A DNA stretch of 64,000 bases, from assembly GCA_030062745.1 (NCBI GenBank), contig CP099840.1, forward strand, positions 10,097,033 to 10,161,032. The letters are read 5' to 3'. Position numbers and translations under genes: made by a program. The notes beneath the pieces are model-generated. The model made no database searches, had not been told where the DNA came from, and saw only the letters and a list, made by a program, of their open reading frames with translations. This DNA comes from Capitulum mitella (Eukaryota; Arthropoda; Thecostraca; Pollicipedomorpha; Pollicipedidae). Of the stretch, positions 48,101-61,000 are shown one piece after another; position 1 is the first letter of the stretch, and the number at the start of each line of letters is the position of its first letter.

Positions 48101-51100
48101 TTTGCCATCATTGAGTAAGGACTAGGAGTAACCGGCCATGTTTTCTAGTGTCGACTGTATGTTGTTAACGGGCAAAGTTTTGTACATTACAAGTTGCTAT
48201 TGAGTTTGTGGCAGTGCAAAACAATGGCGTATAAGACTTCGATCACTAACATTCTTTCGTCGGTTTCCAAACCATTGGGGAGATGTCATAAATGCGCTTC
48301 TTGGGATCTGTTCGAAGCAGACATTATTTAAATCGTTGATCATGCATTATCGAAAGAACGGTGCTGTTTTGTGCGACCAGCGGTCACCATTAGGTGATTC
48401 ATGGACGCCTTGCAGCTGTTACCGCCGTGTGTCTAACGCTGTGTTGGTTGCGCAGACGAGCAGCCGAGGTGCGTCATCTCGGACCTCTGCCTGGCCAAGA
48501 GCCCGTGCCACAACGGCGGCAACTGTTCGGTGTCGGCCGGCCAGCCGGTGTGCGCCTGCAGCGCCGCCTGGCGGGGCGAACATTGCGAGCTGCCCGCGCA
48601 GCCGTGCGCCGGCGCCGAACGATGCGGCCACCAGTTCCAGTGTAGCCGCGAGCCGGAGACGGCAGCGGGCTTCAGCTGTGGCTGCCACAGACGGCCTGGC
48701 TGGCGGGCCCGCTCCGGTGAGGCGGGAGGGCCTCCCCTCCCCTCCCCGCGTAACGTCTTCCCTGACCCGACCAGGCGACTCGTGTGTCCGTGTGCCGATG
48801 AGTGTGAGTGTGAGTGTGAATACATGTGAGCGCGTGACGTGACGCATGCGAATCCACCCAGCCTGTGCGGTGTGACGCCGGGCGTCTGTGTCGGCGGCCG
48901 CCCGGTGAACGTCCTTGGCCGTTGCTTGGTCCGTGACGTGGCTCCCTGCCCGCAGAGAGCGACCCGCGCTGCGTGGTGAGCCAGCCCTGTCTGGCGCTGA
49001 GGCCGTGCCGCAACGGCGGCACGTGCCAGGCGGAGCGCGCCGGTTGGCGCTGCGCCTGTCCGCCGGCCTGGCAGGGCCAGCGGTGCCGCCAGCCGCGCGA
49101 CCCCTGCCTCCAGAAGCCGCCGCCCTGCGGCGACACCCGCTGGGGCTGCAAGAGGAGCCCGGAATCGGCCGCCGGATACGCGTGCGACTGCAACCAGAAA
49201 GGCTGGGGCTCCGAGAACGGTACGGACGGACGGTGTTTCGTCAGGCCGTCAGACGGTGATGTTCCGGGCCTGGGCTGGGGTCGGCTGATGCTCAGGGGCG
49301 GCGTCCTGGTAGACTTTTGTGGTGTCGGAATGTGGTCTGTTTCAATGACAACGAGGAGTAACTTTGTTTCGTGTTACAGCGTTAACTCCGAGTAACCACG
49401 ATGTGCAAAGAATTGACATTGGGATGTAGCATGGTGATTGTACTGGTCTTAAAATGATTGATTAGAAGTCTTATCTACTCATACATAATTAACCACGACA
49501 TGTCGGACCCCAGCTGTTATTGTTCCTGTTTTTCAGCCGCCAAGCCGCAGTGTGTGGTGGTGGACGCCTGCCTGGCGCAGAACCCCTGCCACAATGGCGG
49601 CACGTGCACGGGCGGCACGGGCTCGCTGCCGGTGCGGTGTCAGTGCACGCCGGCCTGGACGGGCGCCCGGTGTCAGCAGCCGCGCAACCCGTGCCAGGCG
49701 CCCGTCTGCGGCCGGCCCTGGAAGTGTTCCCGCGACCCGCTCTCGGCGGCCGGCTACAGCTGCGGCTGCGAAGCCCGGCCCGGCTTCAGGCCCGTCTCAG
49801 GTCGGACGGTCGCAGCGGACGCGGTGTCGATGCGTGGTGCCCTCAGATCGATTTGGTGCCGAGCATCCCAGATTCTGGTCATCGTCTTCGACGCCTGGTG
49901 AATGTCTCACGCAAAAAACGTAAAAAAACAAACCAGTTGTTTGGGTGCGTTATGCTGTTTCACCTATATCCAATGTACCAGTTTCCTGGTGGCTTGATAT
50001 TTCTAAGAAATGTTTTTATCGTATTCTTTTATGTACTATTGTGATTGTGCCTTGTTCCACCACTTTCCTCAACACGTGATGGAGTAAATCTGTCGGCGGT
50101 GTACTGACTGGTCGGTCTGTGACCTGTGCCCGCGGCCCGGCTGTCTGTCTCAGTCGCAGCTGGTCCGCCGGCAGCCAGCAACCCTCGCTGCACCGTCTCT
50201 GACCTGTGCCTGGCGCGGCCTCCGTGCCGTCACGGCGGCGTCTGTTCGGCCGGCGGCGGCGGCTCCTTCAGCTGCCGCTGCTCGGCCGCCTGGACGGGCG
50301 CCACCTGCCAGACGGCGCGGGACCCGTGCCGGACCGGCCAGCCGTGCGGGCCCGGCTGGCCGTGCTCCCGCGACCCGGCCTCCCGAGTCGGCTATAGCTG
50401 CGGCTGCCAGGGACGGCCCGGCTACCAGCCCACCTCCGGTACGGCGCCCGGTCGGCCACCCTGGTCTCAGCTCGCAGGGCCCGTCAGGCCGAGTCGGTGG
50501 CGTCAGAGGCAGTCTGGGGAACGCTACAGCTCCCTTTCGGAGTCCCCAGTTCAGATGAGGTCCACCCTTCGGCTGGGATTACGTGAAATGCTGTAAAAGA
50601 TGCGATATTATGTGATGTCGCATCCCCGGAAACGTTTCTTTCATCCGTTGCGGGATTGACGGAAAACTTTATCTAAGTAAGCTCGTGTCGTCGATGTTTT
50701 GCCGGTCGTTCGCCCCGGCTGCTGCAGTACCCCGCGTCAGTACCAGCTGTCCTCAGGCGTTCTCCTTCCCCAGACGATAACCCCAGCTGCCGGATCTCGG
50801 ACGTGTGCCTGGCCAAGCGGCCGTGCCAGAACGGCGGCACCTGCCAGCCCGGCGACGGCTCCCAGTTTATGTGCGCCTGCCGGGCGGCCTGGCGCGGCAC
50901 GCTCTGCGCCGAGGTGCGCGATCCGTGCTCGGACGGCGGCAACGTGTGCGGCGCCGACTGGAACTGCAGCCGCGACTCTGCGGCCGCCGCCGGCCTCAGC
51001 TGCGGCTGCGACGCCCGGCCCGGCTGGGCACCAAAGTCCGGTGAGACCCCTCCTGCCCCCCTCCCGCTGGGAATGATGTCTGCTGAGGCCCCTCCTGTCC

Positions 51101-54100
51101 CCCCGGCCCGGCTGGGCGGATATGTCCGGTGTGACCCCTCCTGCCTCCCCCTCTCCCGGCCCGGCTGGCAGTGTATGCCCGGTGAGGTCCCTACTGCCTC
51201 CCCCTCTCCCGGCCCGGCTAAGAGTGTATGTCCGGTGAGGCCTCTTCTGCCCTTCCCCTGGCTCGGCTGGAAGTGTTTGTCCGGTGAGGCCCTTCTTGGC
51301 CGAGGCCCTTCCCCCCTCCCCCGTCCCGGCTGGACGTGGAATCCCTCCCAAGCGATCCCTCCCAAGCCCTTTTACCGTATACATAACGCAAGCACGCATT
51401 CCCTTGCGGAGGAAGTTTATTCGGCCCTCCCCTGGGACCTTGGCGACCACCCGTACAATTTGGTCGCAACAGACGGCAGTCGATTCTTAGTGACGTAAAC
51501 TACATTTTTGTAAAAAGAAGTTTTGAAAATCTTATAACAAGTGGATATACGAAGGGGAAAAATGCAGAAAGGGGCATTTTTGACTTGTTATAATTGGCAT
51601 GAATCGAGAATTCAGCGAAGTGACTTTCCTCTTGGCCTATATGTTCAGAATTCAGAGAAAACTGTTTTGCGTTCACTGGGCTTGGAAAAAAGGGAAATAT
51701 ATGTCTTGAGCTGCACTGACATGAAAGTTCGAAATATTCTTGTTAAGCACTCATTAGTAATTCCGTACTTAAGAAGTGCAAATCGCAATACATTATTTGT
51801 ATAATGTTAGAATAGGCAGCGTTAGGGGCGTGAAAAAGAGAGAACTGTCATCGTCACAGGTGCATCTGGCCACCTTTCTAAATTTTGACCTGAAATGGCC
51901 TAAGATGACCTCATATTCACATAGCATGTCTTTGGGTTCATTTCGTAGTGTTTGAGAACGTCTGTAACCGTTTAAATCGATTATGTATAGGGCTCTTACA
52001 TTTTAAGTTGACCCGACCTGATGTCAACTTGAGACTTGAAATGGAAGTAAAAAACTGCTGAATCAAAATTTTTCCATCTTATTTGGAAAGCTAGCATGAA
52101 AATTTTTTACTTAAAAACACATTTTGACTCCTTGGGCCTTGATCTGACCCTGTAAAGTGTCTTCAGGTTAACAAAAATATGTTTTGTTTGCCCAGATATT
52201 TGACTATACAGTCATATAATGTTTTAAGTTTTAGTTAAACAACCATATTTTAAGTGGCCATTTTTCTTTTATCCTCAACAGTTCCAAAAATTGGTTGAGA
52301 TGCCTCCCAAAACAGGACCTATGTCTGCCCATGGCCAGATTGAAATTGTGAAAATTTGCCCTAATATGTGAAAGAGTAGAAAGAAAAAGTGACCAAACTT
52401 TGTGAATCTGCTCCAGAAACCCTGGAAATGGCAAGCAAAAACTAGGGGGGGGGGTCCTGAAGCTCCCCTGTATGGGAATGGAAGAGGGGCAACAACCTCA
52501 GTGTTTGTCCTCAGCAAAACCACAGTAAGCAAATCAAACTCTAAGATGAAGTGCTACATATCCCACATGGAGAGCCTGATCAGGGCATCATCCACATTGC
52601 AAGGAGTTGCCATATTTCTAGGTTGAACTTTTCTTACATAACGGTATCAATATTAATATCATTGTTTAATATTAATGCATGTCTGCTCACTCATGCTTTT
52701 GTGTCTTGTATGCTTTCAGTCCTTCCATTTGATCTGCTGCTCCATAGGATGGTTGTCTTGTGTGCTGTCAGTCCTTCCATTTGGTCTGCTTCTCAGGGTG
52801 GTCGCCTTGTGCGCTGTCAGTCCGTTCATTTGGTCCGCTTATCAGGAAGGTCGCTGTGTTTCAGCCAAAAAGCCGAGCTGCGTGATAACGGACATCTGCC
52901 AGGCGCGCAAGGTCTGCAAGAACGGCGGCACGTGCCACAAGACTGGCGGCGGCGGCGACCAGTTTCGCTGCACGTGTCCGCCGGCCTGGCGCGGCACCAC
53001 ATGCACGGAGCCTCGTGACCCGTGTCAGCAGGGCAACCCGTGCGGCCGGTTCAGGTGCGAGCGGGACGTCAACTCCACCGGGCACGGCTTCACGTGCAAT
53101 TGTGACGAGAAGCCCGGCTACAGACGCACCTCTCGTGAGTACTGTGAAGCCTTCTCTGAACAGGCGGGGCCTGTCGAGCGCGGCGTCTATTGTAACTGTC
53201 GCTAAGTAGCTGCCGCTCTAAAAAGACGCTTAATATCGGAAAGGTGTGTTCTGTTTGTTCATCTTGCTTGGTCTGTTCTTTCGCTTATTATTGAGTCTGT
53301 ATCGTCGACATGGGCACTCGTTATCCTTGCTGTGACTTACATTTTCGATGTTGGCGTTGAGGCTTCAGTGTACCACTGACCAGGCGGCGTTGCTGATGCT
53401 ATTTTTGCCGTGATGAGTATGGGTGAATTCTATGCGTGGTCTTCAAGCGGTCCTCAGCCCTGACTGGTGTGTCCGTGGGCCGGACTGTGTTCCAGTGACG
53501 GAGCCCAAGTGCCAGCTGTGGAACGTGTGCGCCATCAGGAACCACTGCTACAACGGCGGCGTGTGCTCGCCGGTGGCCAGCGCCCGGTTCCGGTGCCGGT
53601 GCGGGCCGGCGTGGCGCGGCAGCCGCTGCCGGCTGCCGGCCGACCCGTGCGCCGGCGCCGGCGGCGGCCGGCTCTGCGGCACGTTCCAGTGCTCGCGGGA
53701 GCCGCGCGCCACCGCCGGCTACTCCTGCAACTGCGAGCGGACGCCCGGCTACCGGGTTGAGTCAGCGCAGAAGCCCGGCTGCGTGGTGGAGGACGCCTGT
53801 CTGGCGCACCGTCCGTGCCAGCACGGCGGCTCGTGTCGGCCGCGGCCCGGCGCCGGCTACCGCTGCAGCTGCGCGCCGGCCTGGCTCGGCGAAACCTGCG
53901 CAGAGCCGGCCGACCCCTGCCGAAACGCGTCCGTGGTGTGCGCCCGCGGCTGGAAGTGTTCCCGCGACCCCAGCAGCCTGACCGGATACAACTGCGGCTG
54001 CGACGCCGCCCCCGGCTGGAATGCCACTTCCGGTGGGCGCCGCTCTTCCGCCGGCACGCAGAAACCCGTCGGAAACTTTCAGACGACTTTTTATTGGGGA

Positions 54101-57100
54101 TCTGTTTGCCTTTGTAGCTTTGTTGACGTTCTGTTGCAGCCATGCGGCGATTGGACAGTGATTTGAATTTATTAATCATATAATTCAACAGTCTGCACTA
54201 CATATTTTTGCACTTGATCCTGTAGTTGGCGCGTTTGGGTTTGAGTTGCGAACTGTGCGACATCCGTACCGACGCTAGTCCTCCCTCTGTCTGCCCGTCA
54301 GCCGAAAACCCCAAGTGTACAGTGTCCAACATCTGCTTGGCGGCGCGAGACGTGTGCCACCACGGCGGCACGTGCACCAGTCTGGGCGGCCGCCAGTACC
54401 GGTGCCAGTGCGCGCCGGCCTGGCGCGGCAAGCGGTGCACGTACCCTGCAGACCCGTGCGCCGGCGAGCCGCTGGCGCGACCGTGCGGCGCCGGCTGGCA
54501 GTGCCGGAGGGCGCCGGCCGCATCGCTCGGCTATAACTGCAGCTGCGACGCCAAGCCCGGCTGGCGCGCCAAGTCCAGTGAGTTCGGCGGCCGACCGTCG
54601 CCCCCCCCCCCCCGGCAGCTCTCTGTGTGGCAGCGTCTGGCGTGAAGCGCTGTCTCGTGGCTGGCCCTCGTTGTTACGACTTCCATCTGCATGTCGAGTG
54701 ATTATGCTGTATACCAGCGGAGGCTGATTGGTTATTATGACAATGACACCGATCGAACGCAGCCGACCACCTTATCCCGGGGCGGTCATCAGCGCTTGGC
54801 TGGCGCTGACGGCTGGTGTCTGGTCGTGGCCAGGGTCCGACCCGCGCTGCGTGGTGTACGACCGGTGCCAGGCGGAGAAGCCGTGCCTGAACGGCGGCTC
54901 GTGCACGCCCCGCCGCTCCGGCTTCGTCTGCACGTGTCCGCCGGCCTGGACGGGCGCCGTGTGCGCCGACACGCGCGACCCCTGCGACGCTGAGGAGCAG
55001 ATGTGCGGCCGAGACTGGCGCTGCGAGCGCGACCCCAAGGTGGCGATCGGCTTCAGCTGCGGCTGCTCGAGCAAGCCCGGCTGGCAGCCGGTTAGCGGTG
55101 AGCCCTGGCCTCTGCAGGCTTAGCTTCTGGATGAAACGGTAAAGGAAATTCGGGTTTTTTTGGGGTGTCTGTCTGATCCGCGCCTAGTATCTCCGGTCTT
55201 GTGTTCGCATGGCCGACAGAATACCCATCTCGCTTCAAGGGCGTGGTCGCTTGTGGTGTTTCGTTTGCGGAAACAGGCGTTGTTTCCCACGACCCCTGCG
55301 AGTCCGGGTGACGGCAGTTGGCCTGCTTGTCAACAGCCAGCGACCCTCGCTGTAAGATATCGGACGTGTGCCTGGCCCAGTCACCCTGCCAGAACGGCGG
55401 AACCTGCACATACCACGGGCAGGGCAACTACACCTGCAGGTGCGACTTCGGCGTCGACTTGTGTCCGGCGCTCCGCGCATGCCGACCGCACAGCTGGGGC
55501 GCCCTTAAGACCAGACAACCAAAACAGTACTGTGTCCTGATTCAAAAGCATGGTTGTGTTATGCCATTTGTCTTCGAGCTTCAGAACGGACGGAATACTC
55601 CTCATTATCATGCAGTCGGCGTTGTTTGTTACCTGACCTGACCTGACTTGTCCGCCAGCTGTTCTCCTGCCTGGGTCGGCCAGGACTGCACCACGCCCCA
55701 GTTTCCGTGCGCTGAGCAGCCGAACCCGTGCGGTGAAGAGTGGCCTTGCCAGCGTGACCCGGACTCTGAGGCGGGCCTCACCTGCTCCTGCCACACCCGG
55801 CCCGGTTACGTAGCCAAGTCAGGTCAGAGACGGCGGCAGGTCATAGCAGTTCACTGCCACGTCCCTGTGGCCAGAAATACGGTCTGTCGCCGCTCTGGAC
55901 GATATGAATTCACTTGCACTCTGCTCGCAGCCATCTGTCGAAACACGTAAGTCATAGGAAGTAAACTTTCCGTTTCTTGAGTCGACCCGCGTTATCTGAC
56001 GCTCTTCCCTTCAGACAGATATTTGATGGCCCGTTGCTCCTTCTGACAGACATGACGGCGCAGTGTGTGACGCCTGTCACGTCTGATGGTTCGGTGCTCC
56101 ATCTGGCAGACGAGGCACCGCGGTGTGTGACGTATGTCTGTCTGACGGCCTCGGTGCTGCGTCTGACAGAGAAAGAGCCGCAGTGTGTGGTCAGCGATGT
56201 CTGCCAAGCCACGTCTCCGTGCAAGAACGGCGCCACCTGCCGGCTGAGGGGCGACGGCCGAGAGTACGGCTGCGACTGTCTACCCGCCTGGACCGGCGTC
56301 AACTGCGAGCGCGAGCAGAACCCGTGCGACCGCGACCGCCAGCTCTGCGGCGACGGCTGGCAGTGCGGCCGCAACCCCAACAAGCCGGTGGGATACACCT
56401 GCGGCTGCAACACGCGGCCTGGCTGGCGCGCCACCTCAGGTGAGAGGGCACTGGCCGACGGAATCACCGGTGAACTGGCCTCTCCTTGGAGTTTGGCGGA
56501 GCTAACGACGCCTCTTGGCTACCTTTGTGCTTTTGGTCATTTGCAGAATTTAAGTCTCGTCAGAAAGCGCGATTTTGGTACCCGCCTTGATAACGCTTAC
56601 ATGATTGCTCGGTATATTTAAAATCACGTATACGCGGCATGCCCCAGTGAGCGTTCTGAATGCACACCTGTCTACACTGGCATTTCCCTCAGTCAAGATA
56701 TTAGTGAGCTGTTTTGTAGCGAACACTTAAAGTTGGAAGCTCTTGGTGTTGTATACGTAAACTGTGTTTGCACGTCGTTTGAGTGATGTGCGCGTGCGGC
56801 GTCCCGGCCGGAGGTGAGGCGGCACGGGTGCTGGTGTCGGCCGTGCCGCCGGTGACGCCGCCCGTGTCGGCAGACACGGAGCCGCGCTGCCAGATCAGCG
56901 ACGTCTGCCTGGCGACGCGGCCCTGCCAGAACTCGGGCGTCTGCACGGCCCGCTCCGGCGGCGGCTACAGCTGCAAATGTCTGCCGGCCTGGCGCGGCCA
57001 GAACTGCACCCGCACGGCCGACCCCTGCACTGCGGCTGGGGTCAGTCGGCCGGCCGGACGGCCCGCAGGGCCATGGCGGCGGCGGGCACCGGCAGGGGGA

Positions 57101-57979
57101 GGTCGGCAGACGGTTCTCCAGTGCCGCCGGATACGTCTGACTAGTAAAACAGCAGCACGGGTGATGTGGTCTGCCAGCTAACCTTTAGTGCGCAGAATGT
57201 GCTCACTCTTCCTGGGTGGCATTGTTGGGCTACTTCTCTCGAGTCCTGTCGGCCGTGGCTGGCCGAAAGTGGTACATTTCCCGGCTGACCGCGACGCTTT
57301 GTGACAGATTGACTGCGGCAAGGGGTTCCAATGCTCCAGAAACGTATCGTCGCCCGTTGGCTATAGCTGCAACTGTCCCATCAAGCCCGGCTGGAAGCAG
57401 CATTCAGGTATTCACACTCGTCAGTGGTCAAATAGTGGTAAATCTACGATCTAAAGTGCTAGATGTCAACTGCGCTATATACTCTGACGCACTGTGCGGT
57501 GATGTTTCAGTCCAGGCTTCCTGCTGTGTGCTGTGTTACGCGCTGTGTGGTGGCGTTTCAGTCCAGGCGCCCCGCTGTGCTGTGCGACGGGTTTTGTGGT
57601 GGTGTTTCAGCTCAGGCGCCCCGCTGTGTGCTGTACGACGCCTGCCTGGCCACCCAGCCCTGTGAGAATGGCGGCACGTGCACGCCGGCGCCGGGCGGAG
57701 CGTTCAGCTGCGAATGCAGTGGCGCCTGGAGCGGTCAGACCTGCAACGTACCCAGAGACGTCTGCGAAACAGGGGTCAGTGGTCGGCACCGCTGACGCGG
57801 AAGGACGCCTTTCTGCCGCCCGGGCAGTCAAAGGAAGCCGGTGAAAGTGCCTCGTTATCACAGTCTTCCTGCACTTTTGTGACTTTTGATACACCTACGT
57901 CGGTATCTGGTTTTGGCACAGTTTACGTTTCATTGGTTTTTCTTTGATATGAGTATTTGGCGCGTCGCGATATTTGTTT

Positions 57980-58015
<36 letters not shown>

Positions 58016-61000
58016 ATGTGTGTGTTACTGTTATGTTTGGTACATTTTTATTTCTACAGTTTTACTTTTGTCTGCATATTTGTCACTCACATTTTCACTT
58101 AGAAATACGAGACATGGAACTTTTTCCAAATATTTTTTCTTAGCTCGCTTTGTGCATTCCAGTCATTGTTACGCACGTGACACAGTCTAGCTATATATCT
58201 TGCAATTCTTTTTTGCAGTCACTGCGGCACTGTTCTCCCGTGTGACACTTCTGTAGTTAAATATGTTGCATTTCTGATTTGTTACCGCTGCCGAAATATT
58301 GTTTTTGCCTGTGTGGTGTGTCGATAGTGGTGTGTATGCCTGTCTGTGTCTGTCCCGGCAGCACGCGCTGTGTGGTGCCGAGTGGACGTGTGAGCGCGAC
58401 ACCAGCCGGCCAGTCGGCTACAGCTGCGGCTGCGAGAAAAAACCCGGCTGGAAGAGCGTCTCAGGTGGGCCCAGAGGCCGGCTGACGTCATGGCCGAGAG
58501 ACGGTGACCTGATCGTGTCGGGCCGGGTTTTGGTGCTCGTCAGGCAGTCGCGGCGGCGAGGCGCAGTTTACGGCGTTTTTTAGCTGACGTCAGTTCATCG
58601 TTTTTTGTCGATACAGAAAAACGAGGTTGGACTGTTATCGTTCCTTTCGCTGCTGTCAGTTTAGTTGTCACTACTGTGGCCTGCGCTGACGTCACAGCCC
58701 ATCCGTCACGCATTTAAAGGGTGCTCTTCCCCTCCCCCACACTGCTGACATCACGGTCGTCTTTCGGTCGACGGTCGGCAGGCAGCGAACCGCAGTGCGA
58801 GGTGGCCGACCCCTGCATAGCGCTTCAGCCCTGTCGCAACGGTGCCACGTGCCTGGCCACGGCCAGCGACACGTACCGCTGCACGTGCCTGCCGGCCTGG
58901 ACGGGCACCACGTGCGACCAGCCGCTGGACCCGTGCGTGGCGACCCCCTGCGGGGAGGGCTTCGAGTGCCAGCGCGACCCGACGGCGCTGGCCGGCTTTC
59001 TGTGCGGCTGCGACTCCAGGCCCGGCTGGGACGCCAAAGCAGGTGCGTGGCTGTCGCGGCGGCCCCCAGGCGCACGCGGACGGGTTCCGAAGGTCCGGGA
59101 TCCACGGCCCGGTTGCCGTGTGGTGGAGCAGCCGTGTGGTGATCCGTCTCGGCGTCCGATGGTTCAGCCGACTGGGGATCTGGTTGGCTCGTTGGCTCGT
59201 CGAGTCTGATGACAGTCTGATGTCTCTGCCGGCAGCGGACGATCCGCGCTGTATGATCCGGGACCAGTGTCTGGCCAGCAGCCCCTGCCAGAACGGCGGC
59301 ACTTGCGTACAGGGTGGCGCGCACGATTTCCAGTGTAACTGCGCCGGCGCCTGGACCGGTGCCACCTGCGAGTCGGCGCGCGACCCGTGCGAAACCGAGC
59401 AGACGGTCTGCGGCGCCGGCCGCGCCTGCACGCGCGATCCGGGCTCACCGGCCGGCTACAGCTGCAACTGCCACAGCACACCCGGCTGGCGGGCCAACTC
59501 AGGTCAGTTGCCGTGCCCCCCAGGGTGACCTGACCCAAGCGAAGCCTGCCACTGTGATGACCTGTCTCCGCAGCTAAGCATCACGCATTCGCGTCGATCA
59601 CTGTCCATTTGCATTTAGTGGACCCCGCACGAGCGGTGAATGGTAACCGTAGCCCGGGACCTGGACTATGTCCACAGCTGAAGACCCCATCTGCGTGGTG
59701 GACGACGTCTGTTTGGCGCGGACGCCCTGTCTGAATGACGGCATCTGCACCAGTCTGGAGGACGGACGGTTCAAGTGCACGTGTCGCGGGCTCTGGAAGG
59801 GCGTCACGTGCTCGGAGCCGCGCCATCCGTGCCGCGAACTTGCCCGCTGCGGCAAACATTTCACGTGCCAGCTCGCACCGCACTCCTCTGCCGGCTACAC
59901 GTGCAACTGTGAATCAGTACCGGGCTACTCAGCCAAGTCAGGTCAGTGGCCGACCCAGTCCCGCTGTCACAGCAGGTCATTGTCCATCCCAGTCGACCTC
60001 GATCAGGCCGGTAAACGTCCTAGTCTCCCTGGATCAGGTCAGTGGCCGACCCAGTCTCCTTGTCAGGTTAGTTTAGTTGCCGACCCAGTCCCCCGCCAGG
60101 TCAGGCCAGTGACCATCTCAGTCCTACTTGGTCAGATCACTCCAGCCCCAGCATCCAAGCGGCAAATATTTGTTGCAACGAATCAGTTGTTCCGTGTCTG
60201 CGCTCAAGTGAGGGGTGCTTAGTGTGATGTGGCGCGTGTGTTCTCCATACTTGGATCCTCTTCGTGAGGTGACGAACGTATGCCTGTCGTTTCCAGACTG
60301 AGCTCCTCAGCGTTAGGTGACGAACGTGTTCCTGTGTTCCCCTGACTGGGAGCCCCAGTGTGAGGTGGCGCCTGTGCTCCCAGATTCGGACCCCCAGTGC
60401 GAGGTGACAGACGTATGCCTGCAGCGGCAGCCCTGCCAGAACGGCGGCACCTGTGAAAGCCGACCGAATCTCCAGTACAAGTGCTCCTGTCCGCCCGCCT
60501 GGAAGGTCAGAGCAGCGCTATATTAATCTGCTCCGCTGCGGCCCACGTGATTGGTTCTGGTCTCATTCCTGGCATGGACATGCTTCAAACAACAAGATCA
60601 CTCAACGATTGGTCACATAACTCAGATTTTACGGACGGCTCGAAGTCACATTTCTAGGTACAAACGATGTGAAGTCTGCTCCTGTCTGCTGTGTCTAGTT
60701 TGTATTAATAGTGGTGTCTGGGAGCGGGTCAAGGCCCTTCACAAGTCACCTGTATATTCTTGAGACTGACACGAGGTGTACAGTCCACCTGGTGTCTTCG
60801 TTGGCTGATGATCCCCCACACCGTCCCCCGCCCTCACCCAACATTTGTACGTGTTTGATCCGTCGTGTTTGGCAGGGTCTGGACTGTCAGACGCCGGCCA
60901 ATCCGTGCGAGGGAGCCACAAATCTGTGCGGCGGCGGCGGCGCCGTCGGTACGTGCCAGAGAAACCCCAACAGCCCTCTAGGGTTCTCCTGCGGCTGCTC

